64,000 nucleotides of DNA, taken from assembly GCF_000189635.1 (NCBI RefSeq), contig NW_002476379.1, positions 248,001 through 312,000 on the forward strand, written 5' to 3'. This document shows, piece after piece, positions 12,749-24,150 of this stretch. The notes beneath the pieces are model-generated. The model was not told the origin of the DNA. It worked only from the letters and a program-made list of their open reading frames with translations, and ran no database searches. This DNA is from Tetrahymena thermophila SB210. Lineage: Eukaryota; Ciliophora; Oligohymenophorea; Hymenostomatida; Tetrahymenidae. The translations under genes were made by a program, and so were the position numbers. How positions within the stretch are numbered: the stretch's first letter is position 1; every line of letters begins with the position of its first letter.

Positions 12749-14750
12749 ATGAACGAAAACATTTATTAATAGAAAATATCAAACTTAATAGACTAATTAT
12801 TAACTCTTATCTAAATTTAAAAGCATTTATTGAGGTATTAATGTGTTTTGTTCATTTTTATTTAAAAGCTTAAATAATTTATTTTTAAAGCTAAGACATT
12901 ATTTTTAAATTAGAAATTTTTTGATTTATTAAAATTTTATTGAATAATTTGTGTTTGTTGAACTCAATTTTCTTTTACATAAATCATAATTTTTTAATGT
13001 AGAGAATCGGAGATTCTTTAAAAATAATTATAATTTATTTCATAAAAAAAATTTATATAAAAGAAGGTTTTATAAGTGCGAACATAAAATTAGGATGAGA
13101 ATCTAGTTTTCTCAACAAATTTAATAATTGAGGTTTCAAAAATAAAGAACAAAAACACAATAGACAGACATGCTTAGCAAATAAATAACTTGAGAGAGAG
13201 CATGGATTAACTTCTTACATAGTTAAGTTCCAAAAAGTCATCTCATAAAAAACGCATAAGCTAACTTGAAAGTATAAAATAAAAATGCTTACAATAAATT
13301 TTTAGACTTTTGAAATATGAATTAATGTTGGTACTTCCTCAAAAATAAATGAAAACCCATATTGGAGATATTGTTATCTCAAAATTAAAAACTGTCAAAT
13401 ACTTTTTGATTTTTCTTTATTTTTTTTCTTATTTTAACAATTTAATGAAAATACGTTTTTGAGAAAATTATAATTTTGATTAGATTAATAACTCATAAAA
13501 ATTAAAGTGAGTGAGTGGTCTAACACTAAGTTGTAAATAATTGAATATTTCAAGAAAATAGATATTCTATCCCTGTGTAGTAAATAAACTTGGAAATTAT
13601 TTAATTATTTTCTCTACATTAAATATTTTTTTAAAACTGGTGAATTTTAAAGGAAAAAAATTGAATATTTAATAAAAATTTAATGGCAAATATTAAAATA
13701 TAAATTTTATTTATCACTCTTTGTTTTCTCAACTTAATATTTATTTTTATATTTCGAAAACACAACTGAGTTAATTGCTTATGCTCTGATCGAAACTAAA
13801 ATAATTCAATTAGACTCTGTATTCATTGAAGAGTTAAGCTAAAAAAAAATCTATATTGGAAACGAAATTTTTAAACGGTTTTTTTATTCAGTTAATAATC
13901 TGTTAAATGCCAACATAAAAAGATATTTATATTAAACAATCAATAATTAATTTCATATTGCAGTGAAAAGCAATTCATTTCTTTTTTCTAAATGTTTTGA
14001 AATCTATTTAATATATTCTTATAAAAATTTACTAAAATTAGAAACCAAAATTAGGTTAGCACTAAAAATGAATAAAAGGACAATAGTAAAGACAAGTTAA
14101 AATTTAAGATGATAGTAATACAATGGTAATATAATTCATCTACATAGTGAAGTATATATTTTTTTAAATTTTGTAATAGATCAGTATGCTATTACTAATG
14201 CTTTACTTGATATAAATAAAAATAGAAAAATAGTATTCATGCTAAAATATCAAACAGACAAGGTATTGATTAATTTTAAAAGATGATAAGGTTAGACTTT
14301 GAAAAATGTAATAAATTGAAGTGATTTATCATGCAATTTAGCGTTTCCATAAGCTTTTTTTAAATAAATAAGTAATTCTAGAGTTAGGAAAAATAGAAGA
14401 ATAATTTTTTCTTTTAGATAATAATAAAGAAGAATCATATGCAATTATTAAATGACCTAAAAAACATCCTTTGCTTAGTATAAAAGAAATTAGTAATTTC
14501 CTCAGTGATTAAATCAATTAAATATGAAAAGTAAAAGGAAATTGAAGGAACATTACAAAAAAATTAGCATAGCTGGTAAGCAAATAAACATTTATGCGAA
14601 CTATTGATTTTTGAATGGAAACTGAAAAAAATACTAATCAAATACAAGAAATTTTGCCTATTTAATTTATTAACTAATTTCTTTTTCCTTGAAACTCATG
14701 GGTCAGTCTAGCTATTAAAAAAAAAGTTTGTTTTTGCAGAAATTAATTGA
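12749..14750 (+). CDS. Multi-exon coiled-coil protein, possibly UVRAG/Atg14-like
   Basis: Exon 1 is 12749-12834 (MNENIYQQKISNL...). A 168-nt intron then joins in phase to exon 2 at 13003, which stays open to TGA 13460-13462. Exon 2 is a coiled coil (AQQINNLRESMDQLLTQL) followed by IFRLLKYELMLVLP. Further coding-like stretches on the same strand suggest more exons: 13480-14112 (with ELIAYALIETKIIQLDSVF), about 14182-14261 (QYAITNALLDINKNRK), and 14418-14750, a final exon containing HMQLLNDLKNILCLV and ending at TGA 14748. The order 'coiled coil, short beta segment, (A)AL-helix, LLN-x-N-I-x-x-L-C' loosely recalls UVRAG/Vps38/Atg14 PI3-kinase-complex subunits. The exact exon set is unresolved and the family call is speculative. 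Confidence 0.5.
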
Positions 14751-14953
14751 TAAAAAAAAGATATCTTAATAAAAAAAAGAAAAACAAACAAACAAACCTT
14801 TTTAAAGCTTTAAGCCTTATTCAACATAAAACAACTTAAAATCTAAGTGTTTCAATAAAAGAAAGAATCTCTTCTGAAACTAAATCAACAAAAAAAAAAC
14901 TCTTCAATAAAATAATTGCCTGCTAACAAATATATCGAACTAAATTACTAAAT

Positions 14954-15178
14954 ATGAGTCTCAACTTCACCCACCAAAACTCTTACCAAGAATATATTAA
15001 CAATGTACTTATTAATAATTCTCATTTTAGGTGGAGAACACCAAATTAAAAATATCACTCTGTTCCTTTATTTCCTTTATTTTCTGCTTTCTGCTTGGAA
15101 ATGCGTTAAGGAAATTCAGGAGAAAAATAATATCGAAAATCATGCAATCAACTCTATCCTTTGCTCACATCGAGTTGA
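14954..15178 (+). CDS. Short GC-richer ORF or 5' exon upstream of bZIP gene
   Basis: ATG 14954 opens 74 codons ending at TGA 15176-15178, in a segment noticeably less AT-rich than its flanks. There are three readings: an independent small protein; an upstream ORF in the bZIP leader; or a short first exon (14954-15001, MSLNFTHQNSYQ...) spliced by GT at 15005 or nearby to the TAG just before ATG 15267. A third frame over the same bases also lacks stops. The region is probably transcribed, but its role is open. Confidence 0.35.
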
Positions 15179-15266
15179 GGTTTTACTTTTTATAGAGTTG
15201 ATATGATGCTCGATAATTAATTTAGATTGTAAACTCATTTAAGAATTTATTTTGTCTTATTAGTAG

Positions 15267-18200
15267 ATGTCTAACGAGGTCATGATTAGATAAAAGTATG
15301 AATCTATATCTTAAAGTGAATACTCAAACCCCTTAGGCTCTCATCCCCAACACAATGATAATGTCGAAGACTACCTCAATTTCGGTGACAATATTATGGA
15401 AAATTACGAAAATATACATGGCGTTAAGTAGGAAGATCTAGAATGTGACTTCCTTCAAGGACATGAACATAAAAACTAACAAGGTAAATTCTTTTTTTCT
15501 TTTATTAAACCTGAAAAAATATCTTTGATTTTTCTAATTCATTTAAAAATCGTTTGTAGACTAAAATAACTTAAAATTTTAAAAATAGAAAACGGTATGG
15601 GATTTGAATAAGCCCACCTTCCTTTCATGTCTCACTAATAGAATGGTAGCATAATAGACAATACTAACTTTTTCCTATTCAAGTAGTAATCTATTCCTTA
15701 AAATAATCCTACCTCCTCTCAAGGTTAATAAGCTCCTACTCAATTTGATAGCAGTCAACTCTCTGCCAAAATGAAGAGAATTATGAAAAGAGAAAAGGCT
15801 AAATCTCGCAGAAAAATGAATCTTGAATAATAATAGTAAACTGCAAACAGTCAAGAAACTTAATTCAAGTCATTCATTCCAACTTTGGTACCTTCAGCTC
15901 CTTTAGTTCCTCAATAAAATACAGAAGAGGCTTCTACTTTCAATAAGTCTACAGAATTATCTGGATAACAATAACAAATTGATATGAGAAGCTGCTCCAC
16001 AAGCTGTTCTAGCAATACTGCATAATTCGAAGTAAAGTTAGAATCTTCAAGCTCTGCTGGAAATCAAGCTTCTGCTAATGGAATTAATCCAGCTCATTTA
16101 CTCGAACAAAAGCTGAAAAAAAGCTCAAGTTCTTCCTTAAGTCACGAAGATCTCTAATTAAAGGCTCTTCAATAATGCTAAGGAAGCATGGATCAAAAGT
16201 AATAAAAGAAAGTAATGTAAATGATTCGTAACAGAATATCTGCTTAGAACTCTCGTGATCGTAAGAAAGCCTACATTTCTAAGCTTGAGCAAGATAAGGA
16301 AGATTTCTTACTCGAAAGTATTGAATTGAGATAGTAGTTAAATGAATCTCAAAAAGAAGTTGCCAATGAAAAGAACAAAAATGAACTTCTCTAAAAGGAA
16401 ATCTAAGAATTAAAAAGAAAGCTCTAAAGCTAGTGCAAATGTTTCAACACCAATCCCGATAAAATCGAATCAGCATAAATGAACTAAACAGCTTTAAATT
16501 AAAAATACAGTAATCATCATTCTCTCTAAAAGAACTATGCTGCTTTCAGTGTTGCTTTCTTTGCTGTTTTAGGAGTAGTACTTATCTTCAATATCAAACC
16601 CAGTAAAAATGAACAAGCCATAATAAATTAAAGTAATATTTGATACGATTATTATAAAAATTATTATGAAATATACTAAAAAAACAAAAATAGAACATAA
16701 ATAAATAATTCATTGATATTTTTTCTTAACATATTATTTAAATAAAATTACAGGTTCCTAAATGATGAAAATGTTAGATGATTTATAAAAATCAACCTAA
16801 GATTTCTAAAAGATGAGTTAAATGAGGTAATGCATTAATTGATTATTTATTTTAGCAAATTAGTGTAAAGGCATAAATTCATATATAGTCGATCAATCGG
16901 TTGAAAGAAAAAAAGCATTTATTATAAAATTTAAATTAGTAGGATAATATATAAACTAGATGCTTGTGTTATAGAGGAAATTTGATTAATAAATAGTTAA
17001 TTGAATAAATAAATCATCAGCAAAACATATTAATAATTTTAGCGAAGCATAGAGGAAAATTAAATAAAGAAGAAACAGAGAAAGAAATAAACAAATAAAT
17101 AAATAAAAGATAGATCGATTAACAGAGGAAGACAACTTCCCTTTCAGCAAACAAAAAAAAAATCAAATTAAATTTAATAGGAATTGAATAGCAAATAGTC
17201 TTCAATAAATAAATCAATCAATCTATCAAATAAAATAATCAAACATTATAACATTAATAAAAAAAAGTAATACACTCAAGCAAATATCATTTTCCTTACT
17301 TTTTAAAAATTTGTATTCAAATTAAAAATTTCCTTAATTTACAAAAAGTAATTGTCGATATTTCTCAATACCTCATTTCTAATACACAATTCCTCATTTT
17401 GTCTTGTTTTCTTCAATTAAGAAAAAAAATGCAATTTTTCCCTAATCTCTTAAATCAGAACCTAATCTAAAATAAAATGTGAATTTTAAAATAACAAAAC
17501 AAGATAATTCATAAAAATATCAACACAAGCATATGACTTTAAATAAGAATAAAATCTATTGATCCTATTTTTAACTTTTTGAGAAATTATTTAAAATCAT
17601 TACCTGCATACAGATAGATTAATATATGAAATAAATAAATTATTCTGCAATATTTTTTACTTTTAAATAGATTTTATTTTTAAAAAATAACTAAAAATTT
17701 AAATTTATAAAATAGAAATGAAAAAGATGAAGTTGCTGTTGTTGGAAGTGCCATTTTAAATGAAAAAATGTATTAAAAGAGTGATTCGAAAGGAGAAATC
17801 GGTCTGAACATCGAAAAAGAGCTTAATAATTAAGCTATGGAAGAAGAAGTACCTTTATAAGGTGAAGAAACCCCCTAAATAAACTTAAATATGCTGACAA
17901 AGTAAAATATAACAATTATTTTTAAATTTTGTTAGTAATCTAAGATAAATTTAAAAGAAATTGAAAAGAAAACAATTAAAAGTTATTAATCTTTGTTATA
18001 AAAATATCCTTCGATTTAAGAAAAAAGAAAAAAAGATTCAATTAACTATCTTTCTATTTCTCAAATATATTATTTTTATTACAGAAATTTAGAAAAAAAA
18101 ATAATCTAAAAGAAATTTGTAAATTTTAGAATAATAATAATAAATTAAATTTTCTTTATACAAATTTATCTTAACTTACTTTTATACTTTTAACTATTCA

Positions 18201-18447
18201 AATTAACAACAAACAATTAATTTTTATCTTATCAGAAACTAATTATATTTCTATTCAAAATAGATCAGATCAAATACAAAAGGGCTAATGGATTCAATTT
18301 ATGGTCCCTAAATAAGAAAATAGCTTAAGGGATGATGTTAGCAGAGATAGCGCTGAAACAGACGTTACTCATACCAATAACAATTAAAAATATTTGCAAG
18401 TTTGGGCTTAAATTAAATCAGTCAACGAATTCGAATAAATCGTTTGA
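15267..18447 (+). CDS. Membrane-anchored bZIP transcription factor, 567 aa
   Basis: There are five exons: 15267-15483, 15589-16632, 16754-16826, 17716-17901 and 18264-18447. All junctions are GT...AG with compatible phases (1704 nt in all). Residues 1-270 are Q/S/N-rich, a likely activation region. The basic region at about 280-300 reads MIRNRISAQNSRDRKKAY, with the invariant N287-x7-R295, and closely parallels the ATF6/CREB basic region. A leucine-zipper-like coiled coil extends to about 350. A hydrophobic helix at about 388-409 (NYAAFSVAFFAVLGVVLIF) follows and fits a single transmembrane span. The C-terminal 158 residues would then be lumenal. This is the layout of ER-tethered factors (ATF6, CREB3, plant bZIP17/28), released by proteolysis on ER stress. 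If exon 2 is not spliced at 16632, a TGA at 16641 would end the protein right after the anchor. The 889-nt intron is unusually long here. Confidence 0.85.
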
Positions 18448-19950
18448 TTTGCTTTGAAGATTTAGATTAATAAAGAAATAAATAAATAAATATATTGAAT
18501 CTTTATTTTGCAATATAAATAAAAAACACCTCTTCTAAATTTATTAATTTTTAAAAAATGCAAATGAAAAGATGAAATATTTTTATAATAACATTTTAAT
18601 AATCATGATAATAATTATAAATTCAAAAAACTATTCACAGCCCAAATATATAACAAAATACCTACCTATTACTCTCCTACTTATTAATAATTATAAAATT
18701 TACTTGATATAATATCATAATTAAAAAACAAGTCTAAAATCAACTCTTACCTTATATTTTTTGACATAAGAAATCTTAAAAAAAATTATCAATCTTGCTT
18801 ATAAATATATTTTATGCAAATAAAATATTAATTAGCAAGTGATGGCTAATTTATATAATTTTATTTACTAATAAATTATTTAAACATTGATTTATTTAAA
18901 TATTTGTACTGTTTGTTTATCAATTTTATTTGTATTTTAAGCAATTAAAAATATTTATTCATTAGAAATTCTCACTTTCTTTATTTTATTTTAATTTTAT
19001 AATTTTCTATTACAAAAACCTTTAAAATTTTAACTGAATAATTTTCCAAAGTAAATTATTTGAACATAAAAGTGTTAAGAATCCTTTAATTTATGGAAAA
19101 TACAAATATGTAATTTTCTAATGAAAATTAAAGTATCTTTTTGGTTAAATAATTTGTTTAATTTTTGATTAATTAATTTATAAATAATTTAAGATTTATA
19201 CTTTTTAAATTCCATCATAAATTATTTAAATTTTCTTCGTAAATTGAAATTTATCAATTAAGAAATGTATTATACTATTAATATTCTGATCAATCAATTA
19301 TAAATACTTAGCTTCGCTATTTTTTAGGTATTATTTCATTTAGAGCTTTTTTATAATAAAAATACTAAAGTTGTAGAAAATACAACAAAAATGATAATTT
19401 TTTTTAAAAATGTTAAATCTTAATGTAAAAAAATATTTAGAATTTAAAAATCAAATATTTTTAATCTATAAAATAAAAATGATTATTTAAAAAACTATTC
19501 ATTATTTGCGGTTATTGTTAATGAGAAAAAACTTTGACATACAATTTAAATAAAAAATGTTGTTAAAAATAGTAATTTCCTATTTTCTTTAAAAAAATAA
19601 TTTCCAAATTTATTTTATTTTTTACTTTATAATTTCATAATTATTTGAAGATTTTAATTTAATTTAGTTTTTTATTTTTCATTTATTTAAAAAGTAGCCA
19701 TTTTTATTTAGCTAATTATCTAAATTCAACAAATAAATATAATTAATGATGCATTTTCAACTATATTAAATTTAGATAATAAAATATCTTTTAAAGGTAA
19801 TTTTTGCTATTTTACACTAAATTTTAGTCTGAAATGATGATATTCTAGCTAATTAGCTAAAAATTTAATTTATTAATTTTTAATTTGCATAATAAATAAT
19901 TATAAATTTTAAATACTTATCAATTAATTAGCTTATTTATAGATATTGAG
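18448..19950. other. AT-rich intergenic region
   Basis: About 1.5 kb between two plus-strand genes, almost entirely A/T with scattered poly-A and poly-T. No coding frame, RNA or repeat of note is visible. Confidence 0.6.
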
Positions 19951-21481
19951 ATGAGCTTTATAGAAAAAATAGAATATGAAATTGAAAAATATTTCCACTC
20001 AAGTGGTGTAAAAGAAGGATTCGAAACTCTTTAAAATGATTTTAAATAATATACTCTTGAGAAAAATACCTAATTCTAAGATATTAGGAAACACTTAGAG
20101 ACTCTTTAATAAGAGAGCTTATAAACAGAAATTAAGATAGTCACTGAGAATTAAATAAAAGATGCTTGCTTTCTGTATATAGATGGAATTAGCCTTATAG
20201 GAGTAGTGAGTAAAAATTAAATTTATGTCTTCTATTCAAGTGATTCAGCTTCTTCAAACATAAATTTAATGTCTTAGCATACTATTTAATTTAACATAAG
20301 CGATAATCCCTATTAGTACTAAAGTTATCCAAAGAGCAAGTAAAAAATAGTTAATTTCGTTAAAGGCTACAGAGAAAGCGTATTTCCTAAAACAGAAGAG
20401 GATTTATATTCTTGCGATTTCTTCGATTTGCATTTAGAAAAAAATATTTACACTGGAGTTATTGCAGGAGGGATGACAGGTTTCATACACTTTGTTGACA
20501 TTTAAAGTTCTACCAATTAAATTTGCTTTTAGGTGCATGGAGATACAATTTTTGATATCAAATGCTTAAATAGAAATTAGTCATGCTAAGATTACAAAAA
20601 TATAGTTGTTAGTGCAAGTAAAGATGGTTCAATTTTTCTTTCTCATTTGGCTAAATAAGAAAAACTTATTTAGCTTAAAGATTTTTTATCTACTTCTCCT
20701 ATGTCACAATTTACGTGCATTGACATTGACTTAGCTTGCGAAAATATATTTTCCGCTTGTGGAGATGGAACAATTTAAGTTTGGCAGCTATCAGAATAAA
20801 TAAAGAAAATTTTGCTTCTAAAAACTCCTGTGAATAACTTTGTAAAGATTGAAAAATCTCAATACAATTACTAGGTATAAGCTTAAGAAGATATTATGCA
20901 TACAGTTCAGGTCACTTAGTGTAGTTTTTATGGAAAGTATTTACTTTATCTTAATAGCTAAGGATATATTACTCTCGGAACATTTATTGAACCATATGTT
21001 TACAAAGCTTAGTATCGCATGAGGAAGTTCGACAAAGACAACACTGGTGTAAATTTCATATGATTAAAATGAAAATAAAAAATTTTAAATATTTTAATTT
21101 ATTTTTTTAAAAGAAAAATCTGAAGTTTTTTCAAATTACTAATTTTGATTTAGGCTCGAAAGTAGAAAACTATAACAAAGTCATGCATGTAGACTAAAAA
21201 AATGGTCTTGTATGGATAGGTATTTACTTCCTCTTAAAGTAAAAATGTTAAGTTTTTAATTAAAATAAAATTTAGGAAAACAATAGTCAATTTTTTGCTT
21301 TGACTTAAAAGATAGAAGGAACTCCGAAATCGATTACAATTATAGCAAGCCTTTGATTGCTTACAATACTTTTATCAAGGCTAACATTTAGAAGATATTT
21401 TTTAATGAAAATTACTCAGTTCTGTATATTCTTACTGATGCAAAATAGCTAATTAAATTCTCATTTATACCTAATAAGTGA
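19951..21481 (+). CDS. WD40-repeat protein, ESC/EED-like candidate, 455 aa
   Basis: Exons are 19951-21046, 21154-21219 and 21276-21481, with phases consistent. Several degenerate WD40 blades are visible: HGDTIFDIKCL...VVSASKDGSIFLSHL, then FTCIDIDL...FSACGDGTIQVWQL, then MHTVQVTQCSFYGKYLLYLNS, and a last blade containing VWIGKQQSIFCFDLKD. The order resembles the Polycomb subunit EED/ESC, where a blade reads 'H..YVDCV.F.GDLILSKS' and the last blade 'GN..GKLYVWDLE'. If so it would read histone H3 trimethyl-lysine in a PRC2-type complex, known in ciliates for heterochromatin and DNA elimination. The match is by eye; any other seven-blade scaffold remains possible. It is convergent with the next gene, with 87 nt between stop codons. 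Confidence 0.75.
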
Positions 21482-21568
21482 TTTTTCTACATAAAAACTC
21501 ATATTTATTTATATTTATTTCTTCATACATAATATATCAATTTATTAATAATTAATTTAAGATTTTTT

Positions 21569-23157
21569 TCAGTCCGCTTCATATATCAGTGTATCATTTA
21601 AACTATAAAAAGGACTACTAAATTTACTGGAACTCATTTCTTATTTTTTACTATTTGGGAGGGATATTTATTAGTTGGTTTTTTTGCTTATGTTATAAAC
21701 AGATTTTCTCCTGTTCTAATTCTTCTTTTCAATTTCTTCTTTCATTCTCAGATAATCAGCTTTCATACAGGAATATTTTAGCAGATAAGAAACAAGTGGA
21801 TTGTCTTTCTTTTATAGCTAAAAGAAATGCCCTCTTAGATGAGCCATATAAAGGTATTTTTCAAATAACTTATGATCACTTGGCATTTTGTCGCTGCACC
21901 TAAATCTTGTTGCCATAATTTTCCAATGGCACTCAATCTTTCATAAAAATTAACATAATTTTATATTAGTTAACATTTTAGATAATAATAATGATTTACC
22001 TGCTTCATAGCTAATGGGAATTCTGTTAAGTTAAATAAATCACATCTCTTAAGTAAATACTGCAATATAGCTATTTCAGATAAATTAAATTAAAAATCAT
22101 TTAATCATCAATTATTATTTACAATTAACATTTGATGTAGCTATTCTATGAAAAATGTCTATGTTTTAGCATTCTGATAAAAACCTTGATATGGTTTCTA
22201 TTATTGTAGCTTCTTCGCCTGGTCTTAATATTCTATTTTTGCCTGTTCCATACATCTCATTGAGACCCTTTTATGTTTTTTACAAAATTTATTTTTATTA
22301 TATATAATTATCTAAGAGCAAAAAGATAAGCAAGCTACCTAATCTATTTAATGCATCATTAGTCTATGAGGTACAGGAAAATATGTTTTGTCTTTTTCAA
22401 TCTCCATTCTTTCTTCTATAGGTAGACATGAAATCCATTTTTTAAGAAGCTCAGGTTCCTATTTTGAGTAGCGATCTTTACCTTTTAAAACAAATCTTAA
22501 TACTTCATCAGGCTAATGGCTATACTCCTCCTATAAATATATATCTTCATATTCCAAATCATAATCTTCTTAAAGCTCAGCTGGAGAACTTTTTTCACTT
22601 AAGTCAAAGTTCATATCTTGAGTATCATTAGACCCTAAAAGTAAATTTTTTAAGCCAATTTTTACTGTTAGATTAGAAAACTTATCTGCTTTCTTAGCTA
22701 TTTAAGATGTGAATCTATTTAAATTTTTTTTAGCATTTTTTTTGCTGTTTTTAGGAGATTTGCTAAACAGTTTAATTTCTTTATTCTTTTAAACATATTA
22801 CTATTTTTTAGTAAAATTAAGTGCACTCTAACTCAATAAATCAGGCTATCCAAGAGTTTCCTAGCAGAATGTATTATTTAAAACCACTTCTTTGGGATGT
22901 ATATATAGTGATGAATCTAATTTTTAATATTAAAAATGTCTTAATCTAAATCCTCTTTTATTTACAAGATCTTAATATGTTTATTCTTATTTTGGATTCT
23001 TCAATTACTAAATTTGCGATAAATGCATCACCTAAATATTTCTTATTTTAGGTGGAGAATCGTTTTAAATTAATCTATTTTATTCTTAAATCGAATTCAT
23101 TTTAAAATTGCCATATGCTGAAATGGCTCTCCTTTTCTTTTAAGGACTTTCAGACAT
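21569..23157 (-). CDS. Unknown conserved-looking protein, 461 aa
   Basis: There are four exons: 23157-22339, 22267-22130, 22059-22000 and 21937-21569, all phase 0 at junctions. The N-terminal half is polar and lysine/Gln-rich (probably disordered). From about residue 225 an ordered, charged helical region follows: DEVLRFVLKGKDRYSKQEP, KKWISCLPIEERMEIEK, LNEMYGTGKNRILRPGEE and HWKIMATRFRCSDKMP. The C-terminal tail is again polar. I do not recognise the family. An ATG at 23100 is an alternative start, but the frame from 23157 (MSESPQKKRRA) looks coding. The 5' tail KKRR could be a nuclear localisation signal. Confidence 0.75.
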
Positions 23158-24150
23158 TAATTGGCAAATTAACTTATATAATAATATATTAGCTCCTCTT
23201 TATGAATAGTAAAGTTTAATTATAAGTTATTAATTTCCAAACAATCTTGACGTAGAAATTTGGATGGATAAAAAATATTAATATTTAATTATATTCTTCA
23301 TCAAAGATAAAATATATTTTGATTTACTTTAATAATTAAGATTTTTGATACCAAAACATAAAATTATTAAATCACTGTGTAGAATATAATAAATATAACT
23401 TTAATAAAGCATAAAATATATTTCAATTAATATGATTTAGGATTTTTTATACCAAAGCAAAAGTTATTAAATCTTAGTATGTTTCTATATCTATAAAATT
23501 AAAAAGCTACTTTTTAAGTTTTATTATGATAATAAAAATAATCTTTTTTAAAAATAAAATATATTTATCTATTTTTTAATTCTAATAAATAAAATTATCA
23601 ATTTTGGTTATATCTATAAAATAAAGAAACTATTTTTTAATTTTATGACTATAATAATATAATTTAAGTGTTAAGATTTTTAAAAATCATTATTATTATG
23701 ATAGTATGTGCCTATATCTATAAGATAAATAAAGATAAAATTATTTAATTTTATTTGTATTATTAAATTTTTTATTAATTTTTTACGTTATTTTAATTAG
23801 CTTAATATGAAAATATTAAATATTTTAGCATTTTAGTTGAATTTATTATTTACTAATTTGTATTTGTGAATACTTAGAATAATTTAATTGATAAAGATTA
23901 GAAAATATATTTTTTTGTTCTAGTTTTTGCCATGATAAAATCATTAATAATGCTTTGTAAATATAAAATAACTACATTTTATTATATAAGTGTAAAATAT
24001 TCAAAATTAATTATCAAATTGTTTTTTTTTTGGTTAATACAATAATTTAAGAATTAAATTTGCTTATTTTGATAGAACTTCAGCTTATAAGCTTTTAAAT
24101 AATATTATGAATAATTTAAAGATTTTTAAATATTCAATTGAAATAAATTT
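23158..24150. other. AT-rich intergenic region with decayed repeats
   Basis: About 1 kb between two minus-strand genes. It is non-coding and contains imperfect tandem repeats (see separate entry). Confidence 0.5.
23307..23760. repeat. Imperfect tandem repeats, intergenic
   Basis: A unit beginning ATAAAATATATTT and containing a 'gattttt..taccaaa' block occurs at 23307-23372 and again, diverged, at 23411-23473. Shorter degenerate units beginning TATATCTATAA recur near 23490, 23610 and 23715. They look like old local duplications in spacer DNA. Confidence 0.45.

Noticed and set aside
15003-15206. 67-codon membrane-like frame in the bZIP leader
   Set aside because: It overlaps the better frame from 14954 and looks like an out-of-frame shadow; retained only as a caution there.
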